From NCBI GenBank assembly GCA_025928265.1, contig JAICJV010000004.1, positions 1 through 64,000 of the forward strand: DNA of 64,000 bases, given 5' to 3'. The notes beneath the pieces were generated by a model. The model was not told the origin of the DNA, made no database searches, and saw only the letters and a list, made by a program, of their open reading frames with translations. Below, in pieces: positions 25,938-37,947 of this stretch. The position numbers were made by a program, and so were the translations under genes. The DNA is from Thermoleophilaceae bacterium (GTDB lineage Bacteria; Actinomycetota; Thermoleophilia; Solirubrobacterales; Thermoleophilaceae). The stretch's first letter is position 1, and every line of letters begins with the position of its first letter.

Positions 25938-28039
25938 TGCTCACGCGTATCGCGAACATGGCGGGCCGGCATCCGAGGCGGGTCGTGGCCCTCGCCGTGG
26001 CGCTGGCGGTGATCGCCGGAGCCTTCGGCGGCGACGTGGCGGGGCACATGGGCCCGTACGGCGCCGACGACCCGGCGAGCCAGTCGACGAAGGTGTCGAA
26101 CGAGCTGAGCCACTCGACCGGGCTCGAGACGGGCAGCGAGGTGGTCGCGCTCGTGACGCCGGCGACGCGCGCGAAGACGGCCCAGGTCGAACGCGGGCTG
26201 CGGGGCGACCCGGCGATCGGCCGCGTGAGCTCGTACTGGTCGACGCACGACCGCGCGATGCTCTCGCGGGACGGGCGATCCACCTACGTCGTCGGCACCT
26301 TCAGGCGGGGCAAGGACGGCGACACGGACGTCGATCGAGTGCGCGAGCGCCTGAACGCGATCCCCGGCGTGACCGTGGGGGGCGGCGCGATCGCCAACCG
26401 CGCCGTGAACAAGATCGTGGAGAACGACCTCGTGCGCGCGGAGCTGATCGCGTTCCCGCTGCTGTTCCTGCTGTCGTTCTGGTTCTTCCGCAGCCTCGTG
26501 GCCTCGCTGCTTCCTCCGCTGGTCGGCGGCCTCGCGATCGTGTTCACGTTCCTGGCGCTGCGCCTGGTGAACGACGTGAGCGAGCTGTCGGTGTTCGCGA
26601 TCAACCTCGTCACCGGCCTGGGCCTCGGGCTGGCGATCGACTGGAGCCTGTTCATGGTCTCGCGCTACCGCGAGGAGATGGCCGAGATCGGGGCCGGGCG
26701 CGAGGCGCTCAGGCGCACGGTGCTCACGGCCGGCCGCACCGTCCTGTTCAGCTCGCTGACGGTGGCGTCGGCGATCGCCTCGCTGCTCGTGTTCCCGCAG
26801 AAGTTCCTGCGCTCGATGGGCGTGGGCGGCGTGCTGGTCGCGTTGATCGCGGCGGCCGTCGCGCTCGTGGTGCTTCCCGCGATCCTCGCCATGCTCGGCC
26901 CGCGCGTGAACGCGCTCTCACCCAAGCGGCTGAGGCGCGCGGCGGACGCTGAGGCGCGCGGCGAGCAGCACGGCTTCTGGTACCGGCTGTCGCGGTTCGT
27001 CATGCGCCGGCCCGGCCGCATCGCCGTGGCGAGCGCCACGCTGCTGATCGTGCTCGGGCTGCCCGTCTTCGGGATCAGGTTCACGTCCGTCGACGCCACC
27101 GTGCTGCCGAAGAGCGAGCCCGCGCGCCAGGTCGACACCGCGTTGCGTACGCAGTTCCCCGCCAACCACACCACGCCTCTGATCGTTGTGGCCGATGCAC
27201 GCCCTGGCACGCAGCTGAACCGCTACGTCGCGCAGATCGGGCGGCTGCCGGGCGCGGCGGGCGTCGCGCAACCCCGCCCCGCCGGCGACGGGCTCATGAG
27301 GATCGACGTGATCTCGCGCTACGGCGATCTCGACGACCGCAGCCAGGATCTCGTCCGCGACGTGCGCGGGCTGTCGCCGCCGTTCGATGCGGGCGTGGCC
27401 GGCGCCACCGCGCACTTCGTCGACCTCAAGACGAGCCTTGCCGCCCACATCCCGATAGCGCTCGCGATCCTTGCCGGCACCACCCTCGTCCTGCTGTTCC
27501 TCTTCACGGGCTCGGTGATCCTGCCGGTCAAGGCCCTGCTGATGAACCTGCTGACGCTGAGCGCGGCGTTCGGCCTCCTGGTGCTGATCTTCCAGGACGG
27601 CCGTCTCGAGGGCCTGTTCGGCTACACCAGTCAGGGCGCCCTCGACTCGTCGCAGCCGATCTTCCTTGCCGCGGTCGCGTTCGGCCTCTCGACCGACTAC
27701 GGCATCTTCCTGCTCTCGCGCATCAAGGAGGCGCGCGAGGCGGGCGCATCGGACCGTGAGGCGGTGGCGATCGGGCTGCAGCGCACCGGGCGGATCGTGA
27801 CCGCGGCGGCGGTCCTCCTCTGCGTGGCGCTCGGCGCTTTCTCGACCTCGCAGATCATCTTCATCAAGGAACTGGGCCTCGGCGCCGCGCTCGCGGTGAT
27901 CATCGACGCGACGATCGTGCGCGCGCTGCTGGTGCCGTCGCTGATGGAGCTGCTCGGGCGGTGGAACTGGTGGGCGCCGCCCTCACTGCGGCGGCTGCAC
28001 ACGCGGTTCGGCTTCGAGGAGCGGCCTCAGGCCGCGTAG
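25934..28039 (+). CDS. MMPL family RND-like transporter
   Basis: Two MMPL halves; GLGLGLAIDWSLFMVSRYREE and FGLSTDYGIFLLSRIKEAREAGA. Confidence 0.93.
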   Translation: MMLTRIANMAGRHPRRVVALAVALAVIAGAFGGDVAGHMGPYGADDPASQSTKVSNELSHSTGLETGSEVVALVTPATRAKTAQVERGLRGDPAIGRVSSYWSTHDRAMLSRDGRSTYVVGTFRRGKDGDTDVDRVRERLNAIPGVTVGGGAIANRAVNKIVENDLVRAELIAFPLLFLLSFWFFRSLVASLLPPLVGGLAIVFTFLALRLVNDVSELSVFAINLVTGLGLGLAIDWSLFMVSRYREEMAEIGAGREALRRTVLTAGRTVLFSSLTVASAIASLLVFPQKFLRSMGVGGVLVALIAAAVALVVLPAILAMLGPRVNALSPKRLRRAADAEARGEQHGFWYRLSRFVMRRPGRIAVASATLLIVLGLPVFGIRFTSVDATVLPKSEPARQVDTALRTQFPANHTTPLIVVADARPGTQLNRYVAQIGRLPGAAGVAQPRPAGDGLMRIDVISRYGDLDDRSQDLVRDVRGLSPPFDAGVAGATAHFVDLKTSLAAHIPIALAILAGTTLVLLFLFTGSVILPVKALLMNLLTLSAAFGLLVLIFQDGRLEGLFGYTSQGALDSSQPIFLAAVAFGLSTDYGIFLLSRIKEAREAGASDREAVAIGLQRTGRIVTAAAVLLCVALGAFSTSQIIFIKELGLGAALAVIIDATIVRALLVPSLMELLGRWNWWAPPSLRRLHTRFGFEERPQAA

Positions 28040-29049
28040 CCCGGCTGCGCGGGCACGGGCTGCGGCGGCGCCTCCGCGCGGACGGCCGGCTGCTCACCGC
28101 GCTTCAGCGGGCGCCGCACCCTGACCCGCTCGGCGGCGAAGTACGAGCCGACCACGAACAGCGCGGCGGTGATCTGAACGGCGATCGTCTCGACGGTCGG
28201 GTAGACCTCGAACCAGCGGCCCGCCCAGTCGGGGATCGCGATGCCGATGTCGTGCTTCGGCAGCCAGCCCAGGTCCTGGAACGTGGCCGCGGTGCCGCCG
28301 ATCATCACGACGAGCACGAAGCCGATCATCACGCCGGTGGCGATCAGCATCTTCTTGTAGCGCAGCCGCCGGTGGAGGACGAACGTGAGCACGCCGACGC
28401 CCGCGGTGCCCGCGAGGCCGAGCCCCACGCCCTCCAGCACGGCGCCGGTGCCGGCCTTGATCTGAAGGCTCTGCAGGAAGAGCACGACCTCGAATCCCTC
28501 GCGATAGACGCTCGTGAACCCCAGCAGCACCAGGCCCAGAGTTGCGGCGGAGCCGCCGGCGAGGATCGCCCGGCGGCGGCTGTGCTGCTTCTTGATGTGG
28601 TTGGTCCAGTAGATCGTGTGCAGGAACCAGTTGAGGACCACGAGGAGGACGACGACCGCGATCAGCCCGGTGACGGCCTCGAGCTGCGGGCCGTAGTTGG
28701 AGAAGAAGCTGAGCAGCGCCTGCACGAGGAACCATGTGAGCACCGCCGCGAGGAAGCCGATGCCGGCGCCGCCCACCACCGGCCGCTTGCGCGCCTGGTT
28801 GGCGCCCACCAAGCTCGCGATGACGGCGGCGAAGATGAGGATGGCCTCGAGGCCCTCGCGGAACACGATGATCGCCGAGTCGATGACCACGGTGGTGTGC
28901 GCCTCGGGGCTCGACGACTCGGTCGGGTCGACGCCGAGCGATTGGGTGGTGAAGAAGACGCAGAGTCCGAGGAGCGCAGCCGCGATCGCCCACGGGGCGG
29001 CGCGGCGGAGGCGGGTTTCTCGGGTCTCGGTCATTTCCTGGCGCGTCAC
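28027..29049 (-). CDS. efeU: FTR1 family iron permease (EfeU-like)
   Basis: FREGLEAILIFA and YREGFEVVLFLQSLQ (REGxE motifs), 7 TM. Confidence 0.9.
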   Translation of the reverse strand: MTRQEMTETRETRLRRAAPWAIAAALLGLCVFFTTQSLGVDPTESSSPEAHTTVVIDSAIIVFREGLEAILIFAAVIASLVGANQARKRPVVGGAGIGFLAAVLTWFLVQALLSFFSNYGPQLEAVTGLIAVVVLLVVLNWFLHTIYWTNHIKKQHSRRRAILAGGSAATLGLVLLGFTSVYREGFEVVLFLQSLQIKAGTGAVLEGVGLGLAGTAGVGVLTFVLHRRLRYKKMLIATGVMIGFVLVVMIGGTAATFQDLGWLPKHDIGIAIPDWAGRWFEVYPTVETIAVQITAALFVVGSYFAAERVRVRRPLKRGEQPAVRAEAPPQPVPAQPGYAA

Positions 29050-29618
29050 TCGGCTATCGAGTTAGGGCACCCTAACAGACCTTCCAGTTCGGTGCGTGTG
29101 TCCACGTCGGCCGGGCTGCCGAGGCCGTCGCACGGCACCTCGATCGCGTCCCGGAGCAGCACCGCGGCGCCCTGGTCGCCCTCCAGCGCGCGCACGCGGT
29201 CGAACAGTTCGCGCCCGATCAGCGCCGGGTGTCCGGGCACGCCGCCGTACGTGGCGCGCGCCGCCGGCCCGCCCGCCTGCGCGACTCGCGCGATCGCGTC
29301 CGGCGACAGCAGCGGCTGGTCGCCGAGCACCACCACGACGGCGTCGCAATCGGCCAGCGCGGCGACCCCCGCGCGCAGCGACGCCGCCATGCCCTCGGGC
29401 CAGTCGCCCGCCACGACCGGCTCCGCCCCGTGCAGCGGCACCTCGGCGCGCACCTCGTCGGCGCGCGCCCCGAGCACCACCACCGTGCGATCGAGCGCCG
29501 CCGCCTCGATCGCCGCCAGCACGTGCTCGAGGAGCGGCCTGCCGCGAAGCTGCGCGGTCTGTTTCGGCCCGCCGAAGCGCTCGCCCGCCCCCGCGGCGAG
29601 CACCAGGCCTCCTATCAA
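29046..29618 (-). CDS. mocA: Molybdenum cofactor cytidylyltransferase-like NTP transferase
   Basis: GGLVLAAGAGERFGGPKQTAQLRGRPLLEHVL; GDQPLLS. Confidence 0.88.
   Translation of the reverse strand: MIGGLVLAAGAGERFGGPKQTAQLRGRPLLEHVLAAIEAAALDRTVVVLGARADEVRAEVPLHGAEPVVAGDWPEGMAASLRAGVAALADCDAVVVVLGDQPLLSPDAIARVAQAGGPAARATYGGVPGHPALIGRELFDRVRALEGDQGAAVLLRDAIEVPCDGLGSPADVDTRTELEGLLGCPNSIAE
29061..29076. promoter_or_regulatory. Palindrome GTTAGGGCACCCTAAC, DtxR/IdeR-like half-sites
   Basis: Perfect 7-bp arms 12 bp upstream of the FTR1 start, inside the 3' end of mocA. Confidence 0.45.
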
Positions 29619-30358
29619 GCGCCTACCTCGTGGATTCTTCCGCCACGCGCCTCCGAGAGCCGGCCCCCGTGGCGACCGTTCCGCACGGCGACCACCTCGG
29701 CCATGATCGACAGCGCGGTCTCCTCGGAAGTCAGGCCACCGAGGTCGAGCCCGATCGGCGCCGCGATGCGCGCCAGGTCCTCGTCGGTGAGCCCGCGCTC
29801 GATCAGGCGCTCGCGGCGATTGGCCTGCGCGCGCCGGCTGCCCATCGCGCCGATGTAGGGCGAGTCCGAGCGCACGGCGATCTCGAGCGCCGCGTCGTCG
29901 AGCTTGGGGTCGTGCGTGAGCACGGCGATGTAGGTGGCCCGGTCGATCCCACCGAGCCGCGCGAACGCCTGCTCAGGCCAGGCGACCACGACCTCCTCGG
30001 CGTCCGGGAAGCGCTCTGGCGTCGCGAAGCGGCCGCGCGGGTCGATGACGAACGGCCGCCAGCCCGCGGCGCGCGCCATCCGGCAGAGCGCTGCGGCGTA
30101 GTCGACCGCGCCGAACACCATCAGCCGCGGCGGCGGGTAGGTGACGTCGACGAACAGCTCGTCGCGCAGCTCCGAGTGCTCGGCCCACATCAGCTCCTCG
30201 CCCGCGGCCGACCCGCGCGCGTCCATCTCCTCGTTCCCGAGCGTGCCCTCGCTGCGGCCGTCGGCGCGCACGAGCAGCTTCTTGCCGAGATGCTCGCCCG
30301 AGACCACCGTCACGAGCGCGGCGCGCTCTGCGTGTGCGAACTCCGACTGCAGGCTCAC
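29615..30358 (-). CDS. XdhC C-terminal (Rossmann) domain protein
   Basis: RLMVFGAVDYAAALCRMARAAGWRPFVIDPRGRF, YIGAMGSRRAQANRRERL; GTG start in GTGA overlap. Confidence 0.85.
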   Translation of the reverse strand: MSLQSEFAHAERAALVTVVSGEHLGKKLLVRADGRSEGTLGNEEMDARGSAAGEELMWAEHSELRDELFVDVTYPPPRLMVFGAVDYAAALCRMARAAGWRPFVIDPRGRFATPERFPDAEEVVVAWPEQAFARLGGIDRATYIAVLTHDPKLDDAALEIAVRSDSPYIGAMGSRRAQANRRERLIERGLTDEDLARIAAPIGLDLGGLTSEETALSIMAEVVAVRNGRHGGRLSEARGGRIHEVGA

Positions 30359-30669
30359 GGCTCGTACCGCTCGACGAACACGTCGATCTCGCCGCCGCAC
30401 GGCAGCCCGACATCCCAGGCATCCGAATCCGCGATGCCGAAGTGCACGAGCTGCGGCTCCGATCCGCTCAGGACCTGCTCGGCGATCTCCACCACGGCGC
30501 CCTCGACGCAGCCGCCGGACACCGCGCCCGACACCTCACCGCGGTCGTTCACCGCCATCTTCGCGCCGGGCGGTCGCGGCGCCGACCGCTGCACCGCGAC
30601 GACCGTCGCGATGGCCACGTGGTCGCCACGCTCCACCCAGCCCTCCACGTCCTCGAGTACGTCCTTCAT
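30355..30669 (-). CDS. XdhC/CoxI N-terminal domain protein
   Basis: VAIATVVAVQRSAPRPPGAKMAVNDRGEVSGAVSGGCVEGAV, GLPCGGEIDVFVE. Confidence 0.88.
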   Translation of the reverse strand: MKDVLEDVEGWVERGDHVAIATVVAVQRSAPRPPGAKMAVNDRGEVSGAVSGGCVEGAVVEIAEQVLSGSEPQLVHFGIADSDAWDVGLPCGGEIDVFVERYEP

Positions 30670-31802
30670 GCGAGTCCCCCTTCCATCAGTTCGGCCAGCT
30701 CCTCGAGCGAGCCGATCGAGTTGCCGGCCAGAAAGTGATCTACATATGGAAGCGCAGTGCGCATCCCGCGTGTGAGCGGCTCGTAGCCCGGGTGCGCCTT
30801 CAGCGGGTTCAGCCAGATGAGGCTGTGCGAGCAGCGCTTCAGTCGCGCGACCTCGTCCTCGAGCTGCTCCGGCTCGCCGCGGTCCCAGCCGTCCGAGAGC
30901 AGCACCACCACCGAGCCGCGCCCGATGCGGCGGCCGTAGCGGCGGTTGAGCTCCGCCAGCGACCCGCCGATCCGCGTGCCGCCCGACCAGTCGGAGACGG
31001 CGTGCGCGGCGCGGGTGACCGCGGCGTCGGGGTCGCGCCCGCCCAACTCGCCGGTGACGCGGGTGAGGCGCGTGCCGAACACGAACGCCTCGACCTGGCG
31101 GCGCGCCGCCACCCACGCCTGCATGTACACCACGAGCATGCGCGCGTAGGGCTCCATCGAGCCCGACACGTCGCACACGAAGACGACGGGCCGGTGCTTC
31201 GTGGCCGGCCGGCGCCAGCGCCGTTCGATCGGCTCGCCGCCGTAGCGCATCGACTCGCGCACGGTCGCGCGCAGGTCGGCGTGCGCGCCGCGACGGCGCG
31301 ACGGCCGCGTGCGCCGCGACTGCTTGAGCGGGCCGCGCAGTGCGATCCGCCGGACCAGGCGCCGCGCCACCGCGAGCTCGGCGTCGCTCATCTCGGCGAA
31401 GTCGGTTTCGCGGAGGACTTCAACCGAGCTCCACGCCGCCGGCACGACGTCCTCCGCGTCAGAGGGCAGATTGGCAGCCCGCAGAGCGGCAGGATCCGGG
31501 ATGCCGACGCGCGGCACCACGAGGCGCGCCGCCTCGGGCAGCTCGACCGGTGGCTTGGTCGTGCGCGGCAGCGCTCCGAACGTGGCGTCGAACGCCGCGT
31601 CGAAGACCTCGAGGTCGGCGTGCTTCGAGCACAGCGCCGAGCGCAGCGCCAGGTACGCGTCGGCCGGGGACGATGCGTCGATCGCCGCCAGCGCACGATG
31701 TGCGGTGAGCAGGTCGCCCACGCCGAGCCGCACGCCGCCGGCGCGCATCGACGCCACGAGAAGCGCGAGCCGTGCGGTCACCGCCACGCCCCACTCACGC
31801 AT
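30666..31802 (-). CDS. coxE: VWA domain-containing CoxE-like protein
   Basis: VVFVCDVSGSMEPYARMLVVYMQA (MIDAS DxSxS). Confidence 0.88.
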   Translation of the reverse strand: MREWGVAVTARLALLVASMRAGGVRLGVGDLLTAHRALAAIDASSPADAYLALRSALCSKHADLEVFDAAFDATFGALPRTTKPPVELPEAARLVVPRVGIPDPAALRAANLPSDAEDVVPAAWSSVEVLRETDFAEMSDAELAVARRLVRRIALRGPLKQSRRTRPSRRRGAHADLRATVRESMRYGGEPIERRWRRPATKHRPVVFVCDVSGSMEPYARMLVVYMQAWVAARRQVEAFVFGTRLTRVTGELGGRDPDAAVTRAAHAVSDWSGGTRIGGSLAELNRRYGRRIGRGSVVVLLSDGWDRGEPEQLEDEVARLKRCSHSLIWLNPLKAHPGYEPLTRGMRTALPYVDHFLAGNSIGSLEELAELMEGGLA

Positions 31803-32643
31803 CGGCGAGCACCCCGCCGGCCGCGACCCGCTCGATGTCCTCGCGAACCTTGAGGGCCACGCCCAGCGTGTCGCCCAGGTCCACGTCCTCGCCGAGCGCC
31901 ACGAGCGCACGCGCCCAGTCGATCGTCTCCCCCACGCCGGGCAGCTTGTAGAGGTCCTCGTCGCGGAGTCGCTGGACGGCGCCCGTCACGCGCGCCGCGA
32001 TCGCCTCCGGGACGCCCGGCACGCGCTCGCGCACGATGGCCGCCTCGCGCTCACGGTCCGGATAGTCGATCCAGTGGTAGAGGCAGCGGCGCTTGAGCGC
32101 GTCGTGGAGCTCGCGGGTGCGGTTGGAGGTGAGGATCACGAGCGGCCGGCCATGCGCCTTGACCGTGCCGATCTCGGGGACCGTGACCTGGAAGTCCGAC
32201 AGGAGCTCGAGCAGGAACGCCTCGAACTCGTCGTCGGAGCGGTCGATCTCGTCGATCAGCAGCACCACCGGCCCGTCGTGCTCGAGCGCCTCGAGCAGCG
32301 GGCGGCGCAGCAGGAACTGGCGCGAGAACAGCTCGCCCACATCGGCGCCACCCTCGGCCGCCCGCAGCGCCAGGAGCTGGCGCGGGTAGTCCCAGTCGTA
32401 GAGGGCGTGGTGCAGGTCCATGCCCTCGTGGCACTGGAGCCGGATGAGCCGCGCCCCCGTCGCGTCCGCGAGCGCCTTGGCGGCCTCCGTCTTGCCCACG
32501 CCCGCCTCGCCCTCGAGCAGCAGCGGCTGCCCCAGCTCAACCGCGAGGAAGACGGCCGTGGCGAGTGCGCGATCGGCGAGGTAGTGGCGCCCGGCCAGCG
32601 CCTCGTGGACCGCATCCGGTGAGCTGAGCTGCGACTCGCTCAG
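31795..32643 (-). CDS. coxD: MoxR/CoxD-type AAA+ ATPase
   Basis: LLLEGEAGVGKTEAAKAL Walker A, VVLLIDEIDRSDDEFE Walker B; likely CTG start overlapping coxM TGA. Confidence 0.88.
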   Translation of the reverse strand: MSESQLSSPDAVHEALAGRHYLADRALATAVFLAVELGQPLLLEGEAGVGKTEAAKALADATGARLIRLQCHEGMDLHHALYDWDYPRQLLALRAAEGGADVGELFSRQFLLRRPLLEALEHDGPVVLLIDEIDRSDDEFEAFLLELLSDFQVTVPEIGTVKAHGRPLVILTSNRTRELHDALKRRCLYHWIDYPDREREAAIVRERVPGVPEAIAARVTGAVQRLRDEDLYKLPGVGETIDWARALVALGEDVDLGDTLGVALKVREDIERVAAGGVLADA

Positions 32644-33463
32644 GCCGCCGCCGCCTTCTCGAGCGCCCGCCGCGTGAGCACGCGCGCCAGATGACGCTTG
32701 TAGTCGGCCGTGGCGTTGAGGTCGCCGGGCGGGTCGGTGCCCTCGGCCGCGGCCTGCGCCGCCTGCTCGATCGCACCGCGCCCCTGCCCGCGCAACGCCT
32801 CCTCCACAGCGCTCGCGCGGATGGGCGTGCCGCCCATGTTCGTGAACGCGACTCGCACGTCCTCGAAATCGCCGCGCACCATCGCGCACACACCCACCAT
32901 CGCCCAATCCTCGGCGCGGCGGGTGAACTTCTCGTAGGCGAACTTCCAGCCGTCCATAGCCGGCAGTCGCACCTCGGTGATCATCTCGTCGTCGGCGAGC
33001 GCCGTCTCGAAGAAGTCCTGGAAGAACTCCGTCGCGGCGATCTCGCGCTCGCCGTTCGGTCCACGCGCCACAACGCTGCCCTCGGCCGCCAGCAGCACGG
33101 CGGGCATGTCGGACGCCGAGTCGCCGTGCGCGAGCGACCCGCCGATCGTGCCGCGGTTGCGCACCTGCTGGTCGGCGATCTTGCCGGCCGCATGCGCCGC
33201 CACGCCGAGCTCGCTCGCCTGCGAGACCTGCGCGTGCGTGGTGAGCGCGCCGATGCGGAAGCCGCCGTTCGCGCGCTCGATGCCGCGCAGGTCGGACAGC
33301 TTGCGCATGTCCACCAGGAGCGACGGCGCCGCCAGCCGCATCTTCATCAGCGGGATGAGCGAGTGGCCGCCCGCCAGCAGCTTGGCGTCCTCGCCGCCCT
33401 GGGTGAGCGCCTGGAGCGCCTCGTCGACCGACTCGGGCGCGGTGTACTCGAATTCAGGCGGGA

Positions 33464-33467
<4 letters not shown>
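32640..33467 (-). CDS. coxM: Molybdenum hydroxylase FAD-binding subunit (CoxM-like)
   Basis: LLAGGHSLIPLMKMRLAAPSLLVDM, GTIGGSLAHGDSASDMPAVLLA. Confidence 0.93.
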
Positions 33468-35883
<2,416 letters not shown>

Positions 35884-35887
<4 letters not shown>

Positions 35888-36429
35888 GCGCCCACCCCCT
35901 TCCCGACCTCTTCGCGGGCCTCGGGCTTCTCGGGTGGCGGCGGGCCGACGGTCGTGCGCTGCGGCGAATGCGCGGCTTCCATCACCGCGCGGACGATGTT
36001 CTGGTAGCCCGTGCAGCGGCAGAGGTTGCCCTCGAGGCCGTGCCGGACTTCGGACTCGCTCGGATCGGGGTTGCGCTGGAGGAGGTCGGCGGCGGCCATG
36101 ATCATCCCCGGCGTGCAGTAGCCGCACTGCAGCCCGTGGTTCTTCCAGAACGCCTCCTGGAGCGGGTGGAGCTCGGCGCCGTCGGCCATTCCCTCGATCG
36201 TCGTGACCTCGGCGCCGTCGGCCTGCACCGCGAACACCGTGCAGCTCTTCACGGCCTCTCCGTTCAGGTGCACCGTGCACGCTCCGCAGTTGGTGGTGTC
36301 GCAGCCCACGTGGGTCCCGGTGAGCCCGAGCCGGTCGCGCAGATAGTGCACCAGCAGGAGCCGCGGCTCCACCTCGTGCTCGCGCACCTCGCCGTTGACG
36401 GAAATGCGTACGCCGACGGTTGAGCTCAT
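35884..36429 (-). CDS. coxS: 2Fe-2S subunit (CoxS-like)
   Basis: [31 protein letters not shown] and [10 protein letters not shown]. Confidence 0.95.
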
Positions 36430-36604
36430 TCAGGTCCTCCCCCTGAGTTTGGAGGGAAATGAGCGGTCGCGCGCGGCCTGTTCCCGACCCTCTCGGCGTC
36501 GGCCAAACGCGCTTCCTCCATTTCCCTGAGCATCCGGTGATGGCGATGCTACTCCTGCGGGGCGGGCGGCAAAAAGGGGAACGTCCGCATATGCTGATTT
36601 CGCG

Positions 36605-37483
36605 ATGGTGTCCGTCCGGACAGGCGAGTTCATGCACGCGGGCAACCGGCTCGTCTACGACGAGTACGGACAGGGCGACCGCCCCCTGATCATGCTGCCC
36701 GGGTTGCTGCTGCCGCGCTCGATGGACCGGCCGCTGGCACAGGCGCTCGCCGAGAGCGGCAATCGCGTGCTCGTGCTCGACCCACTCGGACACGGCGACT
36801 CGGACCGGCCCGAGGACATGACGCAGTACTCGTTCGCGCTGTTCGCGGAGCAGGTGATCGGCCTGATGGACCACCTCGCCATCGAGGCGGCCGTGATCGG
36901 CGGCACGTCGCTCGGGGCGAACATCACGCTCGAGACGCTTGTCGCGGCGCCGGACCGCGTGCGCGGCGCGCTCATCGAGATGCCCGTGCTCGACAATGCG
37001 CTGCTCGGCTGCGCGCTCGCGTTCACGCCGCTTCTCGTTGCGGTCACGCTCGGGCGGCGCATCACGGGAGCGATCGCGTCGGTCATCCGGCGGCTGCCGC
37101 GAACCGGCAGCTACCTGATCGACGTCGGCCTCGACTGGGCGTCACTCGACCCGGGCCCGTCGGGCGCCTACCTGCAAGGGCTCTTCTTCGGCCGCATCGC
37201 GCCGCCCAAAAACGTGCGCACGCAGATCCAGACACCCGCGCTCGTCATAGGCCACCAGCGCGATCCCATCCACCCGTTCTCGGATGCCGGCGCGCTCGTC
37301 GAGGAGATGCCGAACGCGCGCATGATCCAGGCGAGCTGGATCGGCGAGCTGCGCGTGACGCCGGAGCGGCTGACCCGGGAGATCGCCGCCTTCGTGGACG
37401 AGTGCTGGAAGGCTAGGCCGTCCCAGCGATCCGCTTCCAAGCGGCGGCGAGCTGGCGCTGCTGCGCCTCGCTCAGCCGGTTGA
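36605..37483 (+). CDS. Alpha/beta hydrolase
   Basis: LIMLPGLLLPRSMDRPLA, VLVLDPLGHGDSDRP, GGTSLGAN. Confidence 0.88.
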   Translation: MVSVRTGEFMHAGNRLVYDEYGQGDRPLIMLPGLLLPRSMDRPLAQALAESGNRVLVLDPLGHGDSDRPEDMTQYSFALFAEQVIGLMDHLAIEAAVIGGTSLGANITLETLVAAPDRVRGALIEMPVLDNALLGCALAFTPLLVAVTLGRRITGAIASVIRRLPRTGSYLIDVGLDWASLDPGPSGAYLQGLFFGRIAPPKNVRTQIQTPALVIGHQRDPIHPFSDAGALVEEMPNARMIQASWIGELRVTPERLTREIAAFVDECWKARPSQRSASKRRRAGAAAPRSAG

Positions 37484-37907
37484 GGAAGCGGGTGCGCACA
37501 CCCGTGCGGTGCGTCGCGCGGGCGTCGTCGAGGCGCCGGCGACCGAGATCCGTGAGCGCGGCGTTCGCGCCGCGGCCGTCGCTCTCGCACTCGCGCCGCT
37601 CGACCAGGCCCTGATCCACCAGCCGCGCGACGAGGCGGCTGAGCCCGCTACGGCTGAGCAGCACCGCGTCCGCCAGCTGCGACATGCGCATCTCGCCGTC
37701 CGGCGCCGACGACAGCTGCACGAGCACGTCGTAGCTCGAGAGCGGCAGATCGTGTTCGCGCGTCAGCTCGTCGTCGAGCTCGCGCACGAGCGTCGCGTGC
37801 GCGCGCAGGAAGCCTGCCCACGCGTCCATCTCGAGCTCGCTGAAGCCACCGCCGATCGCGGTCTCGCAGGCCTCGTCCGTGACTGTCTGTGTAACTACGT
37901 CGCTCAC
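37413..37907 (-). CDS. MarR family transcriptional regulator
   Basis: LPLSSYDVLVQLSSAPDGEMRMSQLADAVLLSRSGLSRLVARLVDQGLVERRE. Confidence 0.9.
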   Translation of the reverse strand: MSDVVTQTVTDEACETAIGGGFSELEMDAWAGFLRAHATLVRELDDELTREHDLPLSSYDVLVQLSSAPDGEMRMSQLADAVLLSRSGLSRLVARLVDQGLVERRECESDGRGANAALTDLGRRRLDDARATHRTGVRTRFLNRLSEAQQRQLAAAWKRIAGTA

Positions 37908-37947
37908 GCAATCAACTCTAGGTGCGCCTCCGGCGGGCGGCAACCCG

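Noticed and set aside
27961-29706. 581-aa plus-strand ORF opposite FTR1/mocA
   Set aside because: Shadow ORF; real genes on minus strand have clear motifs
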